The notes beneath the pieces were generated by a model. The model had not been told where the DNA came from. It worked only from the letters and a program-made list of their open reading frames with translations, and did no database searches. The position numbers and the translations under genes were made by a program. DNA of 64,000 bases from Kitasatospora sp. NA04385 (GTDB lineage: Bacteria > Actinomycetota > Actinomycetes > Streptomycetales > Streptomycetaceae), in NCBI RefSeq assembly GCF_013364235.1, contig NZ_CP054919.1:3306055-3370054 (forward strand), read 5' to 3'. This document shows, piece by piece, positions 39,010-48,101 of the stretch (position 1 is its first letter; each line of letters begins with the position of its first letter).

Positions 39010-39264
39010 GCCCGCCGGGCGGCGCTCACCGCGGGCCACGGCCTCCTCCCGCGAGGCGTCCAGGACGGGGTCGGCGGGAACGACTCCGTCCGGGCCGAGT
39101 GCCCGGGCCGACCCGGTGTGCCCGGCGAGCCGGACGAAGGAGGGCTGCGCCCCGGCGACGATCAACCGTCCGCCGCGGGCGCCCAGCTCGTCGCACCTGC
39201 TCCGCCGCAGCCCGACCGTGCCGGACGGCGGCACGTCGGGGACGGTGCGCACCACCGGCACCGG
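39010..39264 (-). pseudogene. Decayed STAS-domain remnant (SulP-type C-terminus)
   Basis: On the minus strand one frame reads RGGRLIVAGAQPSFVRLAGH and then ALGPDGVVPADPVLDASREEAV, the pattern of the C-terminal part of STAS domains in SulP transporters. There is no start, no membrane domain upstream, and no stop at the expected end. The surrounding gap 38986-39456 holds nothing else I can support. I read it as a gene fragment. Confidence 0.4.
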
Positions 39265-39456
39265 CCCGGCGGGCCCCTCGGGGAGCCCGGGGCCGACCGG
39301 GAACGCGGTGCGGTCGGGGCGCGGCGCGGGGCTGACGGCACCGGGACCACCGCGATCACCGGCGGCGGGCCGACCGCGGTACCGACCGCCGGGCCCGGCG
39401 CCCGCCCGGTCGCGGCCCCCCGTCCGTCCGTCTCCCCCGTCCGTCCTTCTGCCGGG

Positions 39457-40788
39457 TCAGCGCAGCCGGATGGCCGGGAGCCGGTAGCTGCCGTCGAGCA
39501 CCGCGTCCTGCGGCTGGTACATCCGCACCATCGGCCGGAACCCGCCCTCGGGCGCGGGCAGCCAGTTCGCGAGCTCCTCGGGGTCGGTGGGCCGCCGGTG
39601 CTGGACGTACAGGGTCAGCGAGCCGTCCTCGCCGTGCACCAGGCCGGGGGTGCGGTCGCCGATCGAGTACCGGTCGATCTCGTTGCCGACCAGCAGGTAG
39701 TCCGGGGTGCCGTACATCGTCACCGACCAGAACGCGCCCACCGGCGGGGTCTGCTCGAAGCGCAGGGTGTACGCGTGGGCGCCGCTCAGCGGGACGCCGT
39801 CCGCGTCGTTGTAGGTGGTGGCGTACGCGGCCTCGTAGGCGTGGTTGCCCCACAGGCCGGCCCGGGCGGCGACCGCCCGGGTCAGGTAGGCGGCGCGGCG
39901 GTCGGCGATCCGCCACTGCGGCTCGTCCCGGGTGCCGGGGCCGAGGAAGTCCAGGTTGTAGTCGAACAGGTGCAGGTTGGCCGTCCACTCGCCGGTGGGG
40001 TCGCCGGCGCCGACGGTCGCCGCCTCCACCCGTTCCCGGCCCGCCGCCAGGCCCTTGGCCAGCGCCGCCGCCCACTCGGCGGGGCCGTCCAGGTACGGCG
40101 AGCGGCCCTGGTCGAGCAGGCCGATCGGGGCGAAGCGCTGCTGGAAGGCGACGTCGTCGGCGGCGGGCGGGAAGGCCGCCGCCCACCGCCGCAGCCGCTC
40201 CAGGAAGAGCAGTTCCGCCGGGACGCCGGCGTCCGGCTCCGGCAGCCCGGCCGGGGTGCCGCCGTCCGCGAGCGGGGTGAGCGTCAGCTGCCGCTGAAGG
40301 TCCCGGACCCGCGGCAGGTCGTCCGGCCCGGCGCAGTAGTTGCGCACCGCGAGCACCGCCACCGCCGTCGGCGCGGTGATCACCGGCACGCCCTCCGGGG
40401 CGGTGCCCCGCCAGCCGGGCGGGGCGACCAGCCAGGACTGCTCGGCGGTGCCGGACGAACGGCGGCCCGCGTAGGCGAAGTTGTTCGTCCAGGCGTCGAT
40501 GAACTGGAGCACGTCGTACGCGCCGCCGGTGTCCGGGACGTGCAGCAGCAGCGGGCCGGCGGACAGGTCCAGCGGGGCGACCGAGTACACCGTGTCGTTG
40601 TTCACCGACACGAACTCGGCGTGCTGGTCGGCGAGCCGGTCGGCGTGGCCGAAGGAGTTCCACTCCACGGCCGGGATCGACCCGATGCCCCGGCGGTGGA
40701 TCGTGTCCACCGTGGTCAGGTTGGCGACCAGCGGGGAGCCGTACACGAAGGCCTCGGCGGCCAGCATCTCGGGCGTGGCGTCAGCCAT
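39457..40788 (-). CDS. DUF1254/DUF1214 domain protein (paralogue 1)
   Basis: 443 residues. The DUF1254 half starts AAEAFVYGSPLVANLTTVDTI and includes FVSVNNDTVYSVAPLDLSAGP. The DUF1214 half ends GAFWSVTMYGTPDYLLVGN through GDRTPGLVHGEDGSLTLYVQ and NWLPAPEG. These domains are common in soluble or periplasmic proteins of unknown function. No signal peptide is seen. It is followed on the same strand by its paralogue, 27 bp away, from which it differs widely except for a near-identical stretch. Confidence 0.88.
   Translation of the reverse strand: MADATPEMLAAEAFVYGSPLVANLTTVDTIHRRGIGSIPAVEWNSFGHADRLADQHAEFVSVNNDTVYSVAPLDLSAGPLLLHVPDTGGAYDVLQFIDAWTNNFAYAGRRSSGTAEQSWLVAPPGWRGTAPEGVPVITAPTAVAVLAVRNYCAGPDDLPRVRDLQRQLTLTPLADGGTPAGLPEPDAGVPAELLFLERLRRWAAAFPPAADDVAFQQRFAPIGLLDQGRSPYLDGPAEWAAALAKGLAAGRERVEAATVGAGDPTGEWTANLHLFDYNLDFLGPGTRDEPQWRIADRRAAYLTRAVAARAGLWGNHAYEAAYATTYNDADGVPLSGAHAYTLRFEQTPPVGAFWSVTMYGTPDYLLVGNEIDRYSIGDRTPGLVHGEDGSLTLYVQHRRPTDPEELANWLPAPEGGFRPMVRMYQPQDAVLDGSYRLPAIRLR
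39582..39665. repeat. 84-bp near-identical tract shared by the two DUF1254 genes (copy 1)
   Basis: It matches 40941-41024 with one mismatch; 73 bp (39593-39665) are identical. The rest of the genes is diverged. Confidence 0.85.
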
Positions 40789-40815
40789 GCGAACGTCCTT
40801 GTCTGATCGGTGACT

Positions 40816-42114
40816 TCATCGGGGGGTCAGGTCGGGCAGCCGCCAGCTGCCGTCCAGCAGTTCGGGCCCGGGGCCGTAGGCGCGCACCGCGACGGAGTAC
40901 GGGCCCTCGGGGGCGGGCAGCCAGTTCGCCGCCTCGGCCGGGTCGGTGGGGCGCCGGTGCTGGACGTACAGGGTCAGCGAGCCGTCCTCGCCGTGCACCA
41001 GGCCGGGGGTGCGGTCGCCGATCGCGCACCGGTCGGTCCCGTCGTCGGCCGGGAGCCGTTCCGGGAGCCGGTGCACCGACGCCGACCAGAAGAACCGGGC
41101 CGGCGGGAGCCGCCCGGGCGCGAAGCGCAGCACCGCGGGCTCCAGGCCGCCCGCCGTCCACGGCCGGCCGTCGCCGGACCAGACCTCCTCCGCGGGCAGG
41201 CCGTACAGGCCCGTGCGGGCGCCCAGCGCCCGGTTCAGGTGGTCGGTGCCGAGCTGCTCCCGGGTGCCGGACCTAACCGCGCCGGCGGTCGCCCCCTCGA
41301 CGGCCCGGGCCAGCTCCGCCCGGGCGTCCGCGATGCCCGCCAGCATCGCCTCGCGCACCTCGGCGGGCAGCGCCGCCGGCTCGAAGTCGCCGCTGCCGAC
41401 GCCCAGTTCGGTCAGCCGGCCGCGCAGGTCGGCGTCGGCGGGCAGGGCCGGGAAGAAGCCCAGCAGGAAGTCGAGCAGCGAGAAGAACTCCAGGGTGCCG
41501 AGCACCTCCTCGCCCCGCCACACCGGCCACACCGGCTCCCCGGCGACCGGTCGGGGCGTGCCCAGGTGCTCGCTCAGCGGCTTGAGCAGGTACCCGGCCT
41601 GCACCCGCTCGACCTCCGGCGCGTCCCCCTCCCCCGCCGAGGCCGTCCGCCCGACGATGCCCACCAGGTTCCCGTCGGCCCGCAGCACCCCGTCGAAGCC
41701 CTCCGGCGGGTTCGCCCGGTGCCCGGGCCCGGCGATCAGGTAGCGGCCCGCGCCGTCCCCGGTGGTCCGCGAGCCGACGAAGCCGACATAGGCGGTGTCC
41801 AGGTCGTGCACCGGCAGCACGTGGTAGCGGCCGGTCGCCGGCTTCTCCAGCACCCACGGCTCGGCCCGCAGGTCCAGCCAGGCCCACGAGTGCGCGGTGT
41901 CGCGGTCGGGCGTCACCGCGTCGGTGCCGGCCGCGGCGGCGGGCTGCGGGTGGTGCCGGAACACGCCGAAGCCCCCGACGTACCGGGGGTCCGCGTCGTC
42001 GATCGCCTGCGGGTAGAGCATCCGGTAGTTCTCCAGCATCGGGTAGCCCCAGGTCCACGCCTGCGCCGCCGTCCGCCGCACCGCCGCCGGATCCGCACCG
42101 ACCGGGTTCCCCAT
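40816..42114 (-). CDS. DUF1254/DUF1214 domain protein (paralogue 2)
   Basis: 432 residues, same two-domain layout (AAQAWTWGYPMLENYRMLYPQ at the start; ARFFWSASVH and GDRTPGLVHGEDGSLTLYVQ near the end). Overall identity to its neighbour is low outside the C-terminal block. I chose ATG at 42114, nine bases after AGGAGG; the GTG at 42123 abuts that site. It heads a two-gene unit with paralogue 1. Function unknown; the pair may form a heteromer. Confidence 0.88.
   Translation of the reverse strand: MGNPVGADPAAVRRTAAQAWTWGYPMLENYRMLYPQAIDDADPRYVGGFGVFRHHPQPAAAAGTDAVTPDRDTAHSWAWLDLRAEPWVLEKPATGRYHVLPVHDLDTAYVGFVGSRTTGDGAGRYLIAGPGHRANPPEGFDGVLRADGNLVGIVGRTASAGEGDAPEVERVQAGYLLKPLSEHLGTPRPVAGEPVWPVWRGEEVLGTLEFFSLLDFLLGFFPALPADADLRGRLTELGVGSGDFEPAALPAEVREAMLAGIADARAELARAVEGATAGAVRSGTREQLGTDHLNRALGARTGLYGLPAEEVWSGDGRPWTAGGLEPAVLRFAPGRLPPARFFWSASVHRLPERLPADDGTDRCAIGDRTPGLVHGEDGSLTLYVQHRRPTDPAEAANWLPAPEGPYSVAVRAYGPGPELLDGSWRLPDLTPR
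40941..41024. repeat. 84-bp near-identical tract shared by the two DUF1254 genes (copy 2)
   Basis: Partner of 39582-39665, encoding the DRTPGLVHGEDGSLTLYV block near the C-terminus of each protein. Confidence 0.85.
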
Positions 42115-42313
42115 CTCGCCCACCCTCCTACCCCCCGCGAAAGGGGCAATTCAGACATACCGGTACACCGGGATGCTATGTGCTGACCCCCCGATCGGCA
42201 CTCCGGGCACCACCCCGCCGCGCGCCTGACCGACCGTCTGCTCCCGGCGTAACCGCTCCGCTCCCGGCGAACGCGGCGCATGGACCGCCGCCGCTCCGGA
42301 GACCCTGCGGGGC

Positions 42314-43315
42314 ATGGACATCCTTCTGCTCGGCGGCTCCAAGTTCCTCGGCCTCGCCTACGCCACCGAGGCGCTCGCCCGCGGCCACCGCGTCACCACC
42401 TTCAACCGCGGCGTCAGCCGCACCGACCCGCCCGGCGTCGAAGCCGTCCACGGCGACCGCGCGAACCCCGACGACCTGCGCCGCCTCGTCGAAGGACGGC
42501 ACTGGGACGCCGTCGTCGACACCTCCGGCCAGCAGCCCCACGACGTCGCCACCGCCGCCCGGCTGCTCAGCGGCCGCGCCGGGCACTACGGCTTCGTCTC
42601 CTCCGTCCACGCCTTCGCCGACTGGCCCGCCCGCCCGGTCGACGCCGACTCCCCCACCCTCGACTGCCCCGGCGACCTCCCGCCCGACCAGCCCTTCGCC
42701 AACGCGCTCAAGGCCGGGTGCGAACGCGCCCTGCGCGACCACTTCGACGGACCCGCCGCGATCCTCAACTGCGGCCTGCTGATCGGCCCGCACGAACCCA
42801 TCGGCCGGCTCCCCTGGTGGCTCGACCGGATCGCCCGCGGCGGCCGGGTGCTCGCCCCCGGCACCCCCGACCGCCCGCTCAGCCTGATCGACGCCCGCGA
42901 CTTCGCCGCGTTCGGCCTCGACCTCGCGCAGCGGCGGGCCGCCGGACGCTACCTCACCACCGCGCCGATCCGCTCGACGACCACGGGGGAGTTCCTCGAC
43001 GCCTGCCGCACCGCGACCGGCTCCGACGCCGAACTCGTCTGGACGCCGGACGCCGACCTGCTCGCCGCCGGGGTCTCCCCCTGGGTGGAACTCCCGCTCT
43101 GGGCCCCCGCCGCCGACGGCTGGCACGGCACCTGGCGGGCCGACCCGGCGACCGCGCTCGCCGCGGGCCTGCGCGTGCGCCCGCTGCTCGACACCGTCAC
43201 CGACACCTGGGCCTGGCTCGAAGCCGGCGGCCGCGCGGAGGTCGCCTACCGGCAGCTGGACACGCCGCTGGGGATCGACCCGGCGAAGGAGCGGGAGATC
43301 CTCGCCGGGGCGTGA
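42314..43315 (+). CDS. NAD-dependent epimerase/dehydratase family protein
   Basis: 333 residues. The N-terminal Rossmann motif is DILLLGGSKFLGLAYA. VVDTSGQQPHDV and FVSSVHAFADWP follow, in the place of the catalytic Ser region of atypical short-chain dehydrogenases, but the YxxxK pair is not evident (NALKAGCE replaces it). It may therefore be a non-catalytic or altered member, like the isoflavone-reductase-like group. It is divergent from the DUF1254 pair and ends next to a repeat element. Substrate unknown. Confidence 0.82.
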   Translation: MDILLLGGSKFLGLAYATEALARGHRVTTFNRGVSRTDPPGVEAVHGDRANPDDLRRLVEGRHWDAVVDTSGQQPHDVATAARLLSGRAGHYGFVSSVHAFADWPARPVDADSPTLDCPGDLPPDQPFANALKAGCERALRDHFDGPAAILNCGLLIGPHEPIGRLPWWLDRIARGGRVLAPGTPDRPLSLIDARDFAAFGLDLAQRRAAGRYLTTAPIRSTTTGEFLDACRTATGSDAELVWTPDADLLAAGVSPWVELPLWAPAADGWHGTWRADPATALAAGLRVRPLLDTVTDTWAWLEAGGRAEVAYRQLDTPLGIDPAKEREILAGA

Positions 43316-43322
43316 GCGTGCA

Positions 43323-43470
43323 GGGGCTCGGGGAACGGCGAGTCCGTGCTGCTGACGGCCGGAGCCCATCGGAGGTCCGTGCTGCCGCGTCGCAGTATCA
43401 GAACCGGAAGCCGATGCGTGCTCCGGCGGTGAACCGTCAGCAGCCCCGAGTTCGCCGTTCCCCGAGCCCC
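43323..43470. repeat. 148-bp element with 19-bp perfect terminal inverted repeats (copy 1)
   Basis: The ends are GGGGCTCGGGGAACGGCGA and its exact reverse complement. Inside, CTGCTGACGG and CCGTCAGCAG also pair. The element is the same length as, and inverted relative to, the copy at 48102-48249; 43357-43384 matches 48188-48215 with one mismatch. It fills the gap between two convergent genes and could act as a large hairpin. Confidence 0.8.
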
Positions 43471-43475
43471 CGGGT

Positions 43476-44564
43476 TCAGTAGGTGCGGCGGGTGACGAGT
43501 TCGGCGAGGGCCAGGAGGTCGTCGGCGCGGGCGGGGTCGGGGACGGCGGCGGCGAGGTGGGCGATGGCGGCGGCCATCCGGTCGCAGCTCTCGGTCTGGG
43601 CCCAGTTGCGGCCGCCCGCCCGGTCCACCGCGTCGGCGGCGGCGGCGAGTTCGGCGGGGCTGAGCGGGCGGCCGGTGGCGTAGAGCGCGGCGAGCTCCGC
43701 ACCGGCCGGGGTGCCGGAGGAGAGGGCGTGGACCACCGGGAGGGACTTCTTGCGGGCGGCGAGGTCGGCGCCCACCGGCTTGCCGGTGACCGCCGGGTCG
43801 CCCCAGATGCCGATCAGGTCGTCGATCAGCTGGAAGGCGAGCCCGATCTCGCGGCCGAAGGCGTCCATCGCGTCGGCGGTCTCCGCGTCCGCCCCCGCGT
43901 ACAGTGCGCCGAGCGCGCACGCGCAGCCGAGCAGGGCGCCGGTCTTGCCCTCGGCCATGGCGAGGCACTCGGCGAGCGTGACGTCGGTGCGCTGCTCGAA
44001 GGAGCAGTCGGCCTGCTGGCCCGCGCAGAGCTCGACCACGCAGTCGGCGAGGCGGCGGACGGACGCCGAGGCCGCCGGGTGCGGGTCCTCGGCGAGCACC
44101 CGCAGGGCGAGGGAGTGCATGGCGTCCCCCGCCAGGATCGCGCCGGTGGTGCCGAACACCCGCCAGGCGGTGGGGCGGTGGCGGCGGGTGTGGTCGCGGT
44201 CGAGGACGTCGTCGTGCAGCAGGGTGAAGTTGTGCACCAGCTCGACGGCGGCCGCGGCACGGACCGCGTCCTGCGGGCGGCCGCCGACGGCGGTGGTGGC
44301 GGCGAGCACCAGCGCCGGGCGGATCGACTTGCCGGCGCCGACCGCGCTGGGGGCGCCGTCGGCCTCCAGCCAGCCCAGGTGGTAGCCGGCGACCAGGCGC
44401 ATCGAGTCGGGGAGGGTGTCGACGGCGGCGCGCAGCGCGGGGTCGACGGTGGTGCGGGCCCGGGAGAGCAGGGCCATCGCCTCGGCGGTGTCGCGCCCCC
44501 CGTCGACGGCCGGGGCCGCCGCCCGCTCGCCGTGCTGGTCGCGTTCGGGCACGGTGATGGCCAT
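43476..44564 (-). CDS. Polyprenyl diphosphate synthase, probable Family 2 encapsulin cargo
   Basis: 362 residues. An E-type prenyl synthase: the first Asp-rich motif is LLHDDVLDRD near residue 118. The second is LIDDLIGIWGD near residue 250, in the altered DDxxG form usual for this subgroup. It condenses isopentenyl diphosphate with an allylic diphosphate; chain length cannot be read. The first 25 or so residues are polar and disordered, the kind of extension that targets cargo to encapsulin shells. It follows the shell gene on the same strand after 111 bp that contain a hairpin. Start ATG at 44564, with GGGGGAGG eight bases upstream. Confidence 0.9.
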   Translation of the reverse strand: MAITVPERDQHGERAAAPAVDGGRDTAEAMALLSRARTTVDPALRAAVDTLPDSMRLVAGYHLGWLEADGAPSAVGAGKSIRPALVLAATTAVGGRPQDAVRAAAAVELVHNFTLLHDDVLDRDHTRRHRPTAWRVFGTTGAILAGDAMHSLALRVLAEDPHPAASASVRRLADCVVELCAGQQADCSFEQRTDVTLAECLAMAEGKTGALLGCACALGALYAGADAETADAMDAFGREIGLAFQLIDDLIGIWGDPAVTGKPVGADLAARKKSLPVVHALSSGTPAGAELAALYATGRPLSPAELAAAADAVDRAGGRNWAQTESCDRMAAAIAHLAAAVPDPARADDLLALAELVTRRTY

Positions 44565-44617
44565 GGTGAAGTCCTCCCCCTCGGCCGGCCCCGGCTGCGG
44601 GGCGGCGGGAATGCTTG

Positions 44618-44671
44618 CTGACGGACCGTCAGGCGGTGGAACGGGCGGGCCCAGGACGGTGGGCCCGCCCG
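44618..44671 (-). promoter_or_regulatory. Hairpins between encapsulin and cargo genes
   Basis: CGGGCGGGCCCA/TGGGCCCGCCCG (44642-44671, 6-base loop) is a strong intercistronic hairpin. CTGACGG-A-CCGTCAG (44618-44632) is a short palindrome further downstream. Both lie in the 111-bp gap, and the first could reduce cargo expression relative to shell. Confidence 0.5.
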
Positions 44672-44675
44672 GTGG

Positions 44676-46082
44676 TCAGTGCTGCCAGTGGGCGACGTTC
44701 ACGTTCTCCAGCACGCCGATGGCGTCGGGGACGAGGATCGCCGCCGAGTAGTAGGCGCTGACCAGGTAGGAGATGACCGCCTTCTCGTCGATGCCCATGA
44801 AGCGGACGTTCAGGCCCGGCTCGACCTCGTCCGGCAGCGCGCCGGGGCGCAGGCCGATCACGCCCTGGTTGTCCTCGCCGACGCGCATCGCCAGGATCGA
44901 GGTGGTGCCGTCGACCACCGGGATCTTGTTGCAGGTGAGGATCGGGACGCCGCGCCAGCTGGGCACCGTCCGCCCCTCGAACCGGATCGCCTCCGGGTAC
45001 AGGCCGCGGCTGTTGCACTCCCGGCCGAAGGCGGCGATCGCCTTGGGGTGGGCCAGGTAGAACTTGGTGCTGCGGCGGCGGCAGAGCAGTTCGTCCAGGT
45101 CGTCCGGGGTGGGCGGGCCGGAGTGGGTCTGGATCCGCTGGCCGTACTCGGCGTTGGCCAGCAGGCCGAACTCCGGGTTGTTGACCAGCTCGTGCTCCTG
45201 CCGCTCGCGCAGCGCCTCGACGGTCAGCTTGAGCTGGTGCTCGGTCTGGTCCATCGGCTTGTTGTAGAGGTCGGCGACCCGGCTGTGCACCCGCAGCACC
45301 GTCTGGGCGACGCTCAACTCGTACTCGCGCGGCGCGAGTTCGTAGTCCACGAAGGCCGTCGGCAGGACGGGCTCGCCCTCGTGGCCGGCCGACATGCCGA
45401 TCGCGGCCTCGCCCTTGTGGGTCTGCGGGAGCTGCGAGTCGGCGATGAAGGCGAGGATCTGGTCGCGCAGCGCCTCGGAGCGGTCGGCGAGCTCCTGGAA
45501 GGCGGGCCAGGCGAGCACCATCACGGTGCCGGCGGTGGCGGCCTTGACGCTGTAGGGCCAGCGGCGGTCGGCGACGGTGAGCGCCTCGTCGCCGATGTGG
45601 TCGCCGTCCGCGAAGGTGCCCAGGACCGTCGGGTCGCCGTACTTGCCGGTGCCGACCTTGTCGACCTTGCCGTGCGCGACCAGGTAGACCTCGTCGATCT
45701 CGCGGCCCTGCTCGATCAGCACCTCGCCGGCCGCGAAGTCCCGCTGGACGAAGCGGCCGGCCAGCTCGGCCAGCAGCGCGTCGTCCTCGAAACCGCGCAG
45801 CACCGGGACCTCGCGCAGCGTCGGCGGGACGACCGCGACCTCCCGGCCGGTCCGGACGAAGCCCACCCGGCCGCGGCCGACCGCGTACGACAGCCGCCGG
45901 TTGACCCGGTAGGTGCCGCCGGAGACCTCGACCCAGGGCAGCGCGCGGAGCAGCCAGCGGTTGCTGATCTCCTGCATCTGCGGGGCCGACTTGGTGGTCG
46001 ACGCGAGGTTCTTGGCGGCCGCCACCGAGAGGCTGCTCCGCGGCCTCGTCTGGGGAATTCCGGCGGTGGTTTCGGTCGTCAT
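44676..46082 (-). CDS. Family 2B encapsulin shell protein with cyclic-nucleotide-binding-like domain
   Basis: 468 residues. The N-arm ([22 protein letters not shown]) and the HK97-like core end in [39 protein letters not shown], the Family 2 encapsulin pattern. Residues about 90-200 are an inserted Crp-type domain ([30 protein letters not shown], then [16 protein letters not shown]). The usual phosphate-binding RTA is replaced by RRWPYS, so cyclic nucleotide binding is uncertain. Such shells form protein nanocompartments around a cargo enzyme, here most likely the prenyl synthase encoded just downstream. Start ATG at 46082. Confidence 0.9.
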   Translation of the reverse strand: MTTETTAGIPQTRPRSSLSVAAAKNLASTTKSAPQMQEISNRWLLRALPWVEVSGGTYRVNRRLSYAVGRGRVGFVRTGREVAVVPPTLREVPVLRGFEDDALLAELAGRFVQRDFAAGEVLIEQGREIDEVYLVAHGKVDKVGTGKYGDPTVLGTFADGDHIGDEALTVADRRWPYSVKAATAGTVMVLAWPAFQELADRSEALRDQILAFIADSQLPQTHKGEAAIGMSAGHEGEPVLPTAFVDYELAPREYELSVAQTVLRVHSRVADLYNKPMDQTEHQLKLTVEALRERQEHELVNNPEFGLLANAEYGQRIQTHSGPPTPDDLDELLCRRRSTKFYLAHPKAIAAFGRECNSRGLYPEAIRFEGRTVPSWRGVPILTCNKIPVVDGTTSILAMRVGEDNQGVIGLRPGALPDEVEPGLNVRFMGIDEKAVISYLVSAYYSAAILVPDAIGVLENVNVAHWQH

Positions 46083-46406
46083 TTCCGAGGGGCCCCTGAT
46101 CGTGTCGACGGCACGTTGCGGCAACCATGCTGACGTCCGTTCAGGTGAGGCGGCAATCACTCGTGGGGGTGATTCGGGCGCATGGACGCAATAGTGCGAC
46201 CAGCGCACCGGGGCGCCCGGGCGGGGTGTGCGGACCCCGCCTCCCGGGCCCCCGTTCCAGGCGTCCGCGCTGCTCACCGCCCCCCTGTTCGAACCGCGGC
46301 GGAACAGCGCTAAGGTGGCCCCCTCACCGCGTGGTGACCGCCGCCACAGGGCAGGCGAACCGGTCGGTGACCTCCCATCGGCACGCCCTTCTCCAGGGAG
46401 ACCTTC
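46083..46406. promoter_or_regulatory. Divergent region between encapsulin and ATP-grasp genes
   Basis: 324 bp with no gene. GTTGC-G-GCAAC (46114-46124) and AATCAC, 8 bases, GTGATT (46155-46174) are short inverted repeats close to the encapsulin start. TAAGGT at 46311-46316 could be a -10 for the rightward gene. No assignment is certain. Confidence 0.3.
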
Positions 46407-47504
46407 GTGACCGCGCCCGTCCGCGTCTGGCTGAACCGCACCTACGCCGAGAACGTCTTCTTCATCGACCTGCTGCGGGCCGCACCGCGCCCGGTGCACG
46501 TCCTGGCCACCCACGTCGACCCCGACTCCCCCGTCATCGCCGCCGCCGACCTGGGCGCCCTCGAACCGGACGGGCTGACCGCCGAGGCGTACGTGGAATT
46601 CGCGCTGGAATTCTGCGCCCGCCACGACGTGGACGTGTTCCTGCCCCGCCTGCACCAGTTGGCGATATCGCTGCGCCGCCGCGACTTCGAGGCGCTGGGC
46701 ACCGCGCTGGTCTGCCCGCCCGCCTCCGCGATATCGCTGTTCGCCAGCAAGGTCGACGGCTACCGGGCGCTGGACGCGGTCGGGCTGCCCACCCCGCTGT
46801 GGCGGCAGGCCGGCACCGCGTCCGAACTGCTCGCCGCCGTCGAGGAGATCGAGGCGACCGGCTCGGCCGCCTGCCTGAAGCCGGCCTCCGGCGCGGGCGG
46901 CGAGGGCTTCCGCGTCCTCACCCGGGAGCCGTTCAACCTCGGCCGGCTCGCCGGCTACGTCGACGCGCGGGTCCAACTCGACCAGGTGCTGGGCGCGTTG
47001 GAGCGGTCCGCCGCCCCCGCCGAACTGCTGGTGATGCCCTACCTGGACGGCCCCGAGGTCTCGGTGGACTGCCTGGCCGAGCAGGACGGCCGGGTGCTGG
47101 CCGCGGTCGGCCGCACCAAGCAGGGCCGCCGCCGCGGCTTCACCGTCGACCCGGCCTACCTGGAACCGGCCCGCCGCCTGGTGGCGGAGTTCGGCGTCGG
47201 CCACCTGTCCAACGTGCAGTTCCGGCACGAGCGCGGCACCGGGCGCCCGGTCGTCCTCGACGTCAACACCCGCCCGTCCGGCGGGCTGCACCAGCTCCGG
47301 ATGTGCGGGCTCAACCTGCCCGCCGCGGCCCTCGAACTCGCCCTGGGCGCCCGGCCGTCGCTGCCCGCCGCGGACGAGCTCACGCTCGGCGAGTACACCC
47401 TGGTCTCCGCCATCCAGGCGGTGCTGCCCCGGCAGTCCGCGGCGCCCGCGCTGGAACGCCTCGACGGCGCGGAGCGGCGGCCCGCCGCGACCGTCGCGGT
47501 GTAG
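46407..47504 (+). CDS. ATP-grasp domain protein
   Basis: 365 residues. A carbamoyl-phosphate-synthetase-like ATP-grasp fold: [17 protein letters not shown] near residue 155 is the ATP-binding loop. [23 protein letters not shown], and [25 protein letters not shown] with the metal-binding Glu/Asn region, follow. Such enzymes join a carboxylate to an amine using ATP. It is divergent from the encapsulin operon; a shared role is possible but unproven. Start GTG at 46407, six bases after AGGGAGACC. Substrates unknown. Confidence 0.87.
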   Translation: MTAPVRVWLNRTYAENVFFIDLLRAAPRPVHVLATHVDPDSPVIAAADLGALEPDGLTAEAYVEFALEFCARHDVDVFLPRLHQLAISLRRRDFEALGTALVCPPASAISLFASKVDGYRALDAVGLPTPLWRQAGTASELLAAVEEIEATGSAACLKPASGAGGEGFRVLTREPFNLGRLAGYVDARVQLDQVLGALERSAAPAELLVMPYLDGPEVSVDCLAEQDGRVLAAVGRTKQGRRRGFTVDPAYLEPARRLVAEFGVGHLSNVQFRHERGTGRPVVLDVNTRPSGGLHQLRMCGLNLPAAALELALGARPSLPAADELTLGEYTLVSAIQAVLPRQSAAPALERLDGAERRPAATVAV

Positions 47505-47517
47505 CCCCCGCCGTTCG

Positions 47518-48051
47518 CTAGGCCGTCGGCCCGGACCAGTCCAGGGTCGGCGGCAGCACGCCCTCCAGGGTGAGCAGCCAGCGCTTCGTCTCCACCCCGT
47601 GCCACGCCCCGCCGAAGCCGCCCAGCCCGTCCGCGGCCACCACCCGGTGGCAGGGCACCAGCAGCGGCAGCGGGTTCGCCCCCATCATCTGGCCCACCGT
47701 CCGGGCCGGCACCCCCGGCTCGGACGGATCGGTGAACACCCCGCTGCGGGAGGCGAGTTCGCCGTAGGTGACGGTCCGGCCCCAGCCGACGGTCGCCACC
47801 AGGCAGCGCAGCACCGCCAGGTGGGGTCCGGTGGCGCCGCTCCAGTCGATCGGCAGCTCCAACTCCCGCCGCGAGCCGGCGAAGTACTCGCCGACCCGGG
47901 CCCGCACCAGGTCGGCCCGCCGCTCGTCGGTGCACTCCGGAACGGGCGTGTCGCACAGGTAGCTCGCGGCGGCCACCCCCCGGTCGGTCACCGCGAACCG
48001 CATCGGGCCGCTGGGCAACGGGGTCGGGACGGTCACCCAGGAGAGCTGCAT
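47518..48051 (-). CDS. ogt: Methylated-DNA--[protein]-cysteine S-methyltransferase
   Basis: 177 residues. A suicide repair protein that moves methyl groups from O6-methylguanine to its own cysteine. The active site is LLVPCHRVV, preceded by [13 protein letters not shown] and followed by [19 protein letters not shown]. Start ATG at 48051; TAGAGT (48059-48064, minus strand) lies seven bases upstream, so the transcript is leaderless. A longer in-frame start at 48099 lies upstream of that promoter. The N-terminal domain is short, as in Ogt. Confidence 0.93.
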   Translation of the reverse strand: MQLSWVTVPTPLPSGPMRFAVTDRGVAAASYLCDTPVPECTDERRADLVRARVGEYFAGSRRELELPIDWSGATGPHLAVLRCLVATVGWGRTVTYGELASRSGVFTDPSEPGVPARTVGQMMGANPLPLLVPCHRVVAADGLGGFGGAWHGVETKRWLLTLEGVLPPTLDWSGPTA

Positions 48052-48058
48052 GCTCCCC

Positions 48059-48064
48059 ACTCTA
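48059..48064 (-). promoter_or_regulatory. -10 hexamer of a leaderless promoter (ogt)
   Basis: TAGAGT on the minus strand, seven bases before the ATG at 48051. Confidence 0.45.
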
Positions 48065-48101
48065 GGACTTGCAGCATCAGGGGCTCGGGAGAGCGCCATC
48101 A

